12,178 nt of DNA from UMGS1958 sp045542415 (lineage in GTDB: Bacteria; Bacillota; Clostridia; UBA1381): the NCBI GenBank assembly GCA_045542415.1, contig JAZQKZ010000064.1, positions 1-12,178 of the forward strand, in the 5' to 3' direction. A model generated the notes under the pieces. It was not told where the DNA came from. It worked only from the letters and a program-made list of their open reading frames with translations, and searched no databases. Of the stretch, positions 7,205 through 12,178 are shown piece by piece (position 1 is the stretch's first letter; every line of letters starts with the position of its first letter). Position numbers and translations under genes: made by a program.

Positions 7205-7233
7205 TTGTATGAGAGAAGAAAGTGTGGTATAAT
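7205..7233 (+). promoter_or_regulatory. Sigma-A-type promoter for the pyrophosphatase operon
   Basis: TTGTAT (7205-7210), 17 bp, consensus TATAAT (7228-7233), with TGTGG directly before the -10 box. It runs divergent to the HAD promoter; the two -35 boxes are 31 nt apart. Confidence 0.82.
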
Positions 7234-7263
7234 TACATCATAAAGATGAGGAGGAGAACTGCT

Positions 7264-7794
7264 ATGGCAAATATATGGCATGATATCAGCCCGAAGAGAA
7301 TATCACCGGAGAAATTTTTTGCGGTAATAGAGATACCAAAGGGCTGTAAGAATAAGTATGAGATGGATAAGGAAACAGGTCTTTTAAAGCTTGACCGTGT
7401 TTTATACACTTCAACGCACTATCCGGCCAACTACGGATTTATTCCCAGAACCTATGCAGATGATAAGGACCCGCTTGATGTGCTTGTGATTTGTCAGGAG
7501 AAGATTGTGCCGATGACGTTGGTAGAGTGTTATCCGATTGGCGTTATGACGATGATTGATGACGACAGTCTTGACGAGAAGATTATAGCTATTCCGGTAA
7601 ACGATCCGGCATATACCGATTATACCGATATCAAGCAGCTTCCGGCACATATTTTTGAGGAAATAATGCATTTCTTCCGTGTGTATAAGTCGCTTGAGAG
7701 TAAGGAGACTACAGTGGATAAGGTTATGGGTCCGGAGGATGCAAAAAAGATTATAAAGAAGTGTATCGATTTATATAAGGACACATACTGTTAA
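7264..7794 (+). CDS. ppa: Inorganic pyrophosphatase, class A (soluble family I)
   Basis: 176 residues, matching bacterial hexameric class A enzymes, which hydrolyse PPi to two phosphates with Mg2+. The active-site residues can be followed by comparison with the E. coli enzyme: Glu23 in VIEIPKG, Lys31 and Glu33 in KYE, Arg45, Tyr57 in NYGF, the metal-binding set Asp67, Asp69 and Asp72 in DKDPLDVLV, and Tyr141-Lys142 in HFFRVYKSLE. The second position of the signature is Lys instead of the usual Gly, Ser or Asn, a mild variation. The ATG at 7264 is set by AGGAGG at 7249-7254. In-frame upstream ATGs fall in or just after the -10 box and are rejected. It is first in a two-gene operon with the M15-like gene. 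Many Firmicutes use the DHH-type enzyme instead. Confidence 0.96.
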   Translation: MANIWHDISPKRISPEKFFAVIEIPKGCKNKYEMDKETGLLKLDRVLYTSTHYPANYGFIPRTYADDKDPLDVLVICQEKIVPMTLVECYPIGVMTMIDDDSLDEKIIAIPVNDPAYTDYTDIKQLPAHIFEEIMHFFRVYKSLESKETTVDKVMGPEDAKKIIKKCIDLYKDTYC

Positions 7795-7811
7795 GGAGGA
7801 GTTACCCGGAT

Positions 7812-8609
7812 ATGAAGTTTGAAAAGACACCCCGCAATATTGCGGCGGTTGTGCTGTGTGCGGTGACGGCGGTGCTTGCGGTTTCGCAGGCGGTGCTGTG
7901 GGTGAAATACAGCAGTCTCAATACGAAGTATGAGAATCAGATTGATATAAATACCCAGCTTGCACAGATGATTGAGACAACAGCAAACGGTGTAACGACT
8001 GCAGAGCAGTCACGTCCGAGACGTGGCAGCTGGACGGAGCTGCCGGATGAGATTATTGAGAAGATAGAGGGCAGTTCAATTCAGGAGGATTCGCCTGTTA
8101 ATGTGTCAGAGCTTGCGTATCTGACGTTGCCGTACTGTGATTTTGACGGACAGGTTTCGACAGGGCATATGATATGTGCAAAGTCAATTGCGGATGAGGT
8201 TTTAGATATTTTTGAGGAGCTTTATACCAACACATATCCGATTAAGAGCATAGAAATTGCGGAGGGTTTTACAGATGCACAGAGTGCGGTGCTTACAACT
8301 CTTGAGGCGGCATCCAAGGGGTCAAACAATACCACTTGTCTTATGTATAAAAAGGACGGGGAAGAGTTTGACAAGTCGGCGTACGGTATGGCATTGGACA
8401 TCAATCCGATGTTAAATCCGGACGTATCGGGCGAGGACACCATGCCCAGGAATGCCATCCGTTACAAGGACCGTGAGAATGCGGAGCTGACCTATACAGA
8501 GGGTTGGGCGTTCATAAAGGAAGATTCGGATATTATAAAGATATTTGAAAAGTACGGCTGGAAATGGTGCGGCAGTGATGGCCGCTACGGCAGATTTGAA
8601 AAGCAGTAA
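7812..8609 (+). CDS. Membrane-anchored M15-like (VanY/DacY-type) peptidase homologue lacking zinc ligands
   Basis: 265 residues with an uncleaved signal anchor at about 10-31, a coiled-coil-prone stretch (33-58) and an external domain (100-265). The domain order fits M15 D,D- or L,D-carboxypeptidases: LPYCDFDGQVSTGHM, then IADEVLDIFEELY with YPIKSIEI, then YGMALDINPMLNP, then YGWKWCGSDGRYGRFE. In active members the motif is S-x-H-x-x-G-x-A-x-D, and the end is D-x-x-H-F-E. Here Ser189 stands where the first zinc His should be, only Asp196 remains, and Arg258 and Arg261 replace the final acid and His. So it is likely a catalytically dead wall-binding or regulatory protein. The reading frame is intact and it ends in its own terminator. 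AGGAGG (7794-7799) lies 12 nt before the ATG and overlaps the ppa stop. Confidence 0.83.
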   Translation: MKFEKTPRNIAAVVLCAVTAVLAVSQAVLWVKYSSLNTKYENQIDINTQLAQMIETTANGVTTAEQSRPRRGSWTELPDEIIEKIEGSSIQEDSPVNVSELAYLTLPYCDFDGQVSTGHMICAKSIADEVLDIFEELYTNTYPIKSIEIAEGFTDAQSAVLTTLEAASKGSNNTTCLMYKKDGEEFDKSAYGMALDINPMLNPDVSGEDTMPRNAIRYKDRENAELTYTEGWAFIKEDSDIIKIFEKYGWKWCGSDGRYGRFEKQ

Positions 8610-8634
8610 AGGGATGCGTGAGCATCCCTTTTTT
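8608..8634 (+). terminator. Rho-independent terminator of the ppa/M15-like operon
   Basis: AAAGGGATGC (8608-8617) pairs with GCATCCCTTT (8622-8631) around a GTGA loop, followed by more T to 8634. It overlaps the stop codon. The RHS remnant begins on the next base. Confidence 0.92.
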
Positions 8635-8828
8635 GTGTGCATCCTTTAGATACTGCACATTCGTTGTACCGAGCGTTGCACTTAATATACCGTCAACACC
8701 GTAGTGATACTGATTCTGTACAGCTCCGCTGCTGTTGGTTTGAGCAACCATGTTGTTGCCACTCCATACAAAGCCGGTGGTTACTCCGCCGACGGTTTTT
8801 GTGTCCCTCATTCCGGTTGCTTTGTAGG
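8635..8828 (-). pseudogene. RHS-core remnant (orphan cassette fragment)
   Basis: A minus-strand fragment encoding the RHS-repeat region from YKATGMRDTKTVGG to VQYLKDAH, without start signal, toxin domain or end. It aligns without gaps to 10328-10521, with about ten mismatches in 194 bp. On its 3' side it stops exactly at the T-tract of the facing terminator. On its 5' side it stops near 8828, and a TGA (8854-8856) then closes the frame inside a hairpin. It cannot make a useful protein. It is best read as a leftover of an earlier RHS C-terminal module, or as a recombination substrate that can pair with the full gene. Confidence 0.85.
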
Positions 8829-8836
8829 TGTAGGTT

Positions 8837-8861
8837 GCTGGTGACGCAGTGTATCACCAGC
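8837..8861. repeat. Inverted repeat at the 5' edge of the RHS remnant
   Basis: GCTGGTGA (8837-8844) and TCACCAGC (8854-8861) form a perfect 8-bp stem with a 9-nt loop. It lies 8 bp outside the RHS homology. A T-tract is missing, so it is not a standard terminator. A second, different hairpin with the same GGTGA core stands at the matching place near 10525-10555. Confidence 0.7.
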
Positions 8862-8921
8862 GCCATTCACCGCTAAGTATCAAGAAAACCGTCCCCTTGA
8901 CTCACAATTTATTAATCTCAT

Positions 8922-9458
8922 TTAATTATCTCGAAAACGTATTGAACTCAATCCAACATTATCAAAATAAATCTCAATGCACCCATTATCACAATGGTAT
9001 TCGTGATAACATTCACTTGAATAATCTGGAACTCCTAATAAGTTTATTACTTTTTGAAAATCCATACCTATTATGTTATAATCTGATTTTAAACTATCTA
9101 TCATAAGGTATCTTTGCTCCGGATAATTAGTCCATTTTTCTCTTGAAAAACTTTGAAAAGCTAAGGTTGCACTATTATAAAAAGCAAACATACTTACCCA
9201 TAAAATTACACTCACAACAAATATAAAAAACAAAGTTTTTACATGCTTTTTAGATTTTATCAATAAATATATTGTTATTGAAAATATCGTTATTGCAATA
9301 AATATAACAATTTGCAGGCAATATATTCCGTAAGCTTCTTGTAAACACGTTAATAATCCTTGTTCCGCCATCATATATGTATAAACAAACAATACTATCC
9401 ATAAAAAAACATATGCTATGCAACTTAATAATACCATAATATTCTTTACTTGTTTCAT
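8922..9458 (-). CDS. Candidate immunity protein: three membrane helices plus BamE/SmpA-like domain
   Basis: 178 residues from the ATG at 9456-9458. Its AGGAGG (9463-9468) overlaps the stop of the upstream RHS toxin, and the ATG lies 8 nt after that stop, so toxin and this gene are tightly coupled. An in-frame ATG at 9479 would overlap the toxin and has no better site. Membrane helices are at about 8-29, 47-67 and 74-96. The C-terminal part (about 115-175) has YLMIDSLKSDYNIIGMDF, then VINLLGVPDYS and IEIYFDNVGLSSIRF. This is the pattern of small BamE/SmpA/OmlA-like folds (GM-x-x-x-x-V-x-x-LLG-x-P). Its position right after a toxin domain, its low GC and its membrane location suggest an immunity protein that blocks a toxin at the membrane. 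No family-level immunity name can be given. Confidence 0.75.
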   Translation of the reverse strand: MKQVKNIMVLLSCIAYVFLWIVLFVYTYMMAEQGLLTCLQEAYGIYCLQIVIFIAITIFSITIYLLIKSKKHVKTLFFIFVVSVILWVSMFAFYNSATLAFQSFSREKWTNYPEQRYLMIDSLKSDYNIIGMDFQKVINLLGVPDYSSECYHEYHCDNGCIEIYFDNVGLSSIRFRDN

Positions 9459-9466
9459 ATTACCTC

Positions 9467-10504
9467 CTAAAGAGACCATTCGTACACGCCATGCTTGTCA
9501 TTATCAATGTGTGCATGTTTACCATTATCTTTTAACGGTCCATGTCCCAATGATATATGTAGCCACCATTCACGTTCAATTAAACCAATATCTTCATCCC
9601 TATTCCAATTAGACGGGTGCTCTGACTCATGTTTTACAAGTACTTCAGATACTGTCATTCTCCATTCTTTTGATTTTGCTTTAGCACAATCCATAATTTC
9701 CATAGCTGGATTTGAGTCTTCTCTCAAATCTCTCACCACAAAATCATTTCCTTCTATACTCTGAACCTCCCAATTTACATCTTTCTCAATAATGTATACG
9801 TTACCATTTATTGTATCATTTTCATATTCAACAGAATATTCATAAGTGTAAATTTTACCTCCATGAGTATAATCATATGTGGACTCATATGCATAATTCT
9901 CTTCTCGCAACTTTGTTGCATTGTAATGAGCCCTATTCATACCTACATAATCACCATTCTTTTCAGCCTGCTCATATTCATAAGTATATTGCTCTAACAT
10001 TTCTATTTCTGAAGCGTTCAAATATGTCCTATCCTCATCCGTAGTCGCATATCCCATAGGATCCACAAACATAACCGGATTACCACCACAATAGCTATAC
10101 CAATTCAACCCATCCTTAACCGGGTCTTCACTGGTGAATCGTCCTGTCGTAGTGTCATAATACCGATTACGCAAATAAACAAGTCCGCTTTCACTATCCA
10201 GATACTCACCACAATAGCCAAACGGATTTGACTCATTCGGGTCACTTTCAAGGCTGTTACCGAATGCATCATAGATATAGTAGCTGTCCTGCACTCCGCT
10301 TGCATTTACTGTTCCCACAACATTGCCGTGTGCATCTTTGAGATACTGTACATTCGTTGTACCAAGCGTTGCACTTAATATACCGTCAACACCGTAGTGA
10401 TACTGATTCTGTACAGCTCCGCTGCTGTTTGTTTCCGCAACCATGTTGTTGCCACTCCATACAAAGCCGGTGGTTACTCCGCTGACAGTTTTGGTGTCCC
10501 TCAT
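9467..10504 (-). CDS. Displaced RHS-core C-terminal cassette with unrecognised toxin domain
   Basis: Up to 345 residues from the first ATG. Residues 1-150 are RHS core: the YLDSESGLVYLRNRYYD repeat at 101-116, then GRFTSEDPVKDGLNWYSYCGGNP and the closing VDPMG. The core ends at DPMG (148-151), the usual boundary before a variable toxin domain. Residues 152-345 are that domain. It has a Tyr/Glu-rich helix-like part (160-215), beta-like YTYEYSVEYEND and VYIIEKDVNWEV, then VLVKHESEHPSNW, EREWWLHISLGHG and a His-rich tail (HAHIDNDKHG). HESEH (292-296) matches the HExxH zinc-peptidase pattern, but its flanks are not typical, so a nuclease or lysozyme-like activity is equally possible. There is no ribosome-binding site before the ATG, and RHS homology starts at 10521, so it is probably silent until joined to a full RHS gene. 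The immunity candidate follows directly. Confidence 0.8.
   Translation of the reverse strand: MRDTKTVSGVTTGFVWSGNNMVAETNSSGAVQNQYHYGVDGILSATLGTTNVQYLKDAHGNVVGTVNASGVQDSYYIYDAFGNSLESDPNESNPFGYCGEYLDSESGLVYLRNRYYDTTTGRFTSEDPVKDGLNWYSYCGGNPVMFVDPMGYATTDEDRTYLNASEIEMLEQYTYEYEQAEKNGDYVGMNRAHYNATKLREENYAYESTYDYTHGGKIYTYEYSVEYENDTINGNVYIIEKDVNWEVQSIEGNDFVVRDLREDSNPAMEIMDCAKAKSKEWRMTVSEVLVKHESEHPSNWNRDEDIGLIEREWWLHISLGHGPLKDNGKHAHIDNDKHGVYEWSL
10059..10206 (-). repeat. RHS-core direct repeat, copy shared with 12031-12178
   Basis: 148 bp that align without gaps with 12031-12178, about 11 mismatches by hand count. Identity ends at the codons for the DP-x-G pretoxin boundary, after which the two genes have unrelated toxin domains. 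This is the expected substrate for module exchange by homologous recombination. Confidence 0.87.
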
Positions 10505-10521
10505 TCCGGTTGCTTTGTAGG
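10328..10521 (-). repeat. RHS-core direct repeat, copy shared with 8635-8828
   Basis: This 194-bp part of the displaced cassette matches the remnant at 8635-8828 without gaps at about 95 percent identity by hand count. Both copies begin, on the coding strand, at CCTACAAAGC, which gives Tyr-Lys-Ala-Thr-Gly-Met. The common 5' limit is sharp. Confidence 0.85.
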
Positions 10522-10524
10522 CAG

Positions 10525-10555
10525 GGTATCGGTGACATATTAAGTCACCGATACC
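10525..10555. repeat. Perfect 12-bp hairpin at the 5' edge of the displaced RHS cassette
   Basis: GGTATCGGTGAC (10525-10536) and GTCACCGATACC (10544-10555) are perfectly complementary with a 7-nt loop. It begins 4 bp from the end of RHS homology (10521). There is no T-tract on either side. It shares the GGTGA core with the hairpin at 8837-8861, which holds the equal place beside the other RHS fragment. Confidence 0.8.
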
Positions 10556-10699
10556 AATTACTACGAGGTGTCACGGTACGCGTTCTCTTGATGCATCCGA
10601 TTTTTGCCGGGTTTCCTTTGGCATTTATTTGCATGCTCAAATTTTTTCTGACGGGTATTCGTATTCACGCTAACCGTCTCTTTGTGTCACGGTGTTTTT
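10556..10699. repeat. Spacer with direct repeats between immunity candidate and displaced cassette, possible dispersed repeat
   Basis: GTGTCACGGT occurs twice (10568-10577 and 10684-10693) in direct orientation. On the minus strand a short open frame starts at the ATG at 10633-10635 (MQINAKGNPAKIGC) and ends in the neighbouring hairpin after 29 codons. It has a basic, Thr/Arg-rich composition. It has no clear ribosome-binding site. I have the impression that very similar short open frames occur in many gut Firmicutes, which would mark a dispersed repeat and not a gene, but this is memory and not a search. No terminator is visible after the immunity candidate. Confidence 0.45.
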
Positions 10700-11311
10700 T
10701 TATTTCATATAAGCACTAAAGTGACTCGGTGCTTCAAATATATACTTGAGTGTTCCATCCTGTTGACGTTCGCCTATAGAAAAGCTACCATCATACGGAC
10801 TTATTTCGATTCTTAAGTCGCAATTATTTGAAATATAAAGTATGTCATCCGGATTGTCTGGATCAAATAAACGCTTTGGTTCAAAAATTACATTTACTAT
10901 ATAAAAATCCTCAATTTGAAGTGTATCTAAACTTGCAAAGTTCACCGAAAAAAATGTATCGTCGGTGATTTTGTCATGATACATATCTTCAGAAATTGCA
11001 CGTCCTATTTTCAAGGCTGTTTCGGTTTTTTTTAATAGCCCTTGTCCTTTACAAGCCTGTAATTGAATTTCGTTATGTGATTCATACCACTCTACATTTC
11101 TGAAAAATACTTTTCCTATATCTCGTACGGACATATATGTATGATCGTTGTATGAAATCAGAGGATGCTCTAAAATATTATTTATGCATGTACCTCTGTT
11201 GATTATTTTGCGCTCCGTCAGAGTGGCGTCAATGGATGTTGCTGCTGTTGCACCTACAATGCCTCCTATAAGTATTGAAGCTATTATATATACAATGTTT
11301 GATTTTCTCAT
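10700..11311 (-). CDS. Candidate immunity protein with signal anchor, stalk-like and NTF2-fold-immunity-like domains
   Basis: 203 residues. The ATG at 11311 follows AGAGGT (11321-11326), 25 nt after the stop of the caspase-like RHS gene, as immunity genes usually do. Residues 5-25 form a hydrophobic signal or anchor segment (IVYIIASILIGGIVG), so the body is outside the membrane. Residues 45-85 (HPLISYNDHTYMSVRDIGKV, then FFRNVEWYESHNEIQLQ) resemble one copper-amine-oxidase-N-like unit, as in the secreted protein at 5388. Residues 93-183 (ETALKIGRAISEDMY, FYIVNVIF, LRIEISPYDGSFSIGE) resemble the NTF2-fold immunity family, in which a TA-x-x-IAE-x-I helix is followed by a final IEI-x-x-x-DG strand. 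Function as immunity is inferred from place and pattern. An extracytoplasmic immunity protein suggests that the toxin acts outside the cell membrane. Confidence 0.78.
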   Translation of the reverse strand: MRKSNIVYIIASILIGGIVGATAATSIDATLTERKIINRGTCINNILEHPLISYNDHTYMSVRDIGKVFFRNVEWYESHNEIQLQACKGQGLLKKTETALKIGRAISEDMYHDKITDDTFFSVNFASLDTLQIEDFYIVNVIFEPKRLFDPDNPDDILYISNNCDLRIEISPYDGSFSIGERQQDGTLKYIFEAPSHFSAYMK

Positions 11312-11336
11312 ATCATTTTCACCTCTTTTAGTAGAT

Positions 11337-12178
11337 TTAAGCCGATGGCTGACATTTTTTTACAATATCTAAAGCTTTTTCTGATGGGATATTACATCCA
11401 AAAAAATTTAAAGCTCTGTTTATATTTCCGATCATGTATCCTCTTGTATATATTTTTATTGTATTTACATCTTCAATGTCTTTGGTTAAGTTAGTCGTTA
11501 TATAAAGGTTATCATTAATATTTTGATATACAGAAAATCCATTGCCAAATTCTCTCATCTTTACTCCATTATAATCTCTGTAGCATGACGAATAAGTATT
11601 TGAGGCAATAGAATAACCATAGCCATCTGGAGCAATTACTTGATCAACATCTTGGGTCATGGCTAACTGGGAGGCAACATTATTTTGGAAATCCATATTT
11701 CCGGTATTGCATGCTGTTAAAAATATTGTACCTATACTTTTTTTAGATAAAGCACTCACATCTATTTTTGTATTGTTGCCTCCTTTAATATAATCGGCTT
11801 CGCCGTGTAAGTGTAAAATAACACCATCAATATAAGCATTTTCGCCATTTTCATTCCCCATATTTTCCCAGTTTTCATAGAACGTGTCAGCATTATCAAT
11901 TTCAATTACATGAACAGGAATACCCGGATATTGTTTTTCTAAACTCTTTTGTGTTGCTATTGCTTGACTTTTTCGTCCTTGCCCCGAACTGTCTCCTTTT
12001 GCATAGTAAACATAATAATCCAACCCCCAAGGATCCTCAAACATAACCGGATTACCGCCACAATAGCTATACCAATTCAACCCATCCTTAACCGGGTCTT
12101 CACTGATGAATCTACCTGTTGTAGTATCATAATAACGATTACGCAAGTAAACAAGTCCGCTTTCGCTATCAAGATACT
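11337..12178 (-). CDS. RHS repeat protein, C-terminal part, with caspase-like (clan CD) toxin domain; 5' end outside window
   Basis: The last 279 residues of an RHS polymorphic toxin; the reading frame runs off the right edge (first full codon at 12176). It starts in the RHS core (YLDSESGLVYLRNRYYD), continues through GRFISEDPVKDGLNWYSYCG and ends the core at FEDPWG. The toxin domain (about 230 residues, from near 12020) has an alternating strand/helix order: YYVYYA, a helix with KSQAIATQKSLEKQY, VHVIEI, GVILHLHGE, then IGTIFLTACNTGN, VASQLA and VIAPDG. The His-Gly pair (His at 11805-11807) after a hydrophobic strand and the Ala-Cys pair (Cys at 11709-11711) after a second strand are the catalytic-dyad pattern of caspase, CHAT and C80-type peptidases. 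I infer a cysteine-protease toxin; the substrate is unknown. The frame is intact, and the immunity candidate follows after 25 nt. Confidence 0.82.
   Translation of the reverse strand, partial: YLDSESGLVYLRNRYYDTTTGRFISEDPVKDGLNWYSYCGGNPVMFEDPWGLDYYVYYAKGDSSGQGRKSQAIATQKSLEKQYPGIPVHVIEIDNADTFYENWENMGNENGENAYIDGVILHLHGEADYIKGGNNTKIDVSALSKKSIGTIFLTACNTGNMDFQNNVASQLAMTQDVDQVIAPDGYGYSIASNTYSSCYRDYNGVKMREFGNGFSVYQNINDNLYITTNLTKDIEDVNTIKIYTRGYMIGNINRALNFFGCNIPSEKALDIVKKCQPSA

Noticed and set aside
7222..7263. Upstream ATG start for the pyrophosphatase
   Set aside because: It lies within the promoter -10 region and has no ribosome-binding site. The ATG at 7264 gives the normal family length.
8533..8811. 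92-codon minus-strand frame containing the RHS remnant
   Set aside because: Only the RHS part (to 8635) is meaningful. The rest reads backwards through a terminator and the M15-like gene, and there is no translation start signal.
9617..9631. Firm call of a zinc metalloprotease from HESEH
   Set aside because: The five-residue match alone is weak evidence. The flanks lack the usual hydrophobic helix pattern, so it is listed only as one possibility.
10525..10555. Rho-independent terminator for the NTF2-like immunity candidate
   Set aside because: The stem is strong, but no T-tract follows on either strand and it lies about 145 nt past the stop codon. It was kept as an inverted repeat.
10510..10719. 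69-codon plus-strand open frame beside the displaced RHS cassette
   Set aside because: It overlaps the hairpin and the end of the minus-strand immunity candidate, and has no ribosome-binding site. It is a shadow frame.
1..12178. CRISPR array, tRNA, rRNA or transposase gene
   Set aside because: I looked on both strands and found no regularly spaced repeats, no tRNA-like cloverleaf and no transposase or integrase motifs. The repeated blocks are RHS-core copies.

Overview
The window looks like chromosomal DNA from an anaerobic gut-type member of the Clostridia (Firmicutes). Evidence: strong AGGAGG ribosome-binding sites, AT-rich spacers with sigma-A-type promoters, Gram-positive-style signal peptides without lipobox, copper-amine-oxidase-N-like stalk domains, a YcxB-like protein and an RHS toxin locus with short modules. 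The assignment to class is inference; no rRNA or tRNA gene is present to fix it.

Layout. Positions 1-546 hold no convincing gene but are rich in small palindromes. Positions 547-2717 form one minus-strand unit: a promoter, a roughly 145-nt leader, a 577-residue secreted Thr/Ala/Val-rich beta-domain protein, a 57-residue conserved-looking peptide and a terminator. Positions 2865-5224 form a plus-strand operon: hisH, hisF, a four-helix membrane protein and a YcxB-like membrane protein. Next come a secreted protein with two copper-amine-oxidase-N-like repeats (5388-6398), a minus-strand HAD phosphatase (6494-7126), and an operon of class A inorganic pyrophosphatase plus a membrane-anchored M15-like peptidase (7264-8609). 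The last protein appears to have lost its zinc-binding histidines.

The right third (8635-12178, minus strand) is an accessory RHS polymorphic-toxin region. Its 5' part lies beyond the right edge. Reading from right to left it holds: (i) the 3' end of an RHS gene whose C-terminal domain looks like a caspase-type (clan CD) cysteine peptidase with a His-Gly and Ala-Cys pair; (ii) a membrane-anchored or secreted candidate immunity protein with an NTF2-fold-immunity-like C-terminus; (iii) a spacer with direct repeats and a perfect 12-bp hairpin; (iv) a displaced RHS-core cassette with an unrecognised toxin domain containing HESEH; (v) a three-helix membrane immunity candidate with a BamE/SmpA-like domain; (vi) a second hairpin; (vii) a 194-bp RHS-core remnant that abuts the terminator of the M15-like gene. 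Cassettes iv and vii start at exactly the same RHS codon, each just after a hairpin. This suggests a storage array of exchangeable toxin/immunity modules with a fixed boundary.

The most notable points are the caspase-like RHS toxin with its extracytoplasmic immunity candidate, the hairpin-bounded cassette array, the predicted M15 pseudo-peptidase, and the 57-residue peptide. All functional calls rest on reading the sequence by eye; no database search was run.
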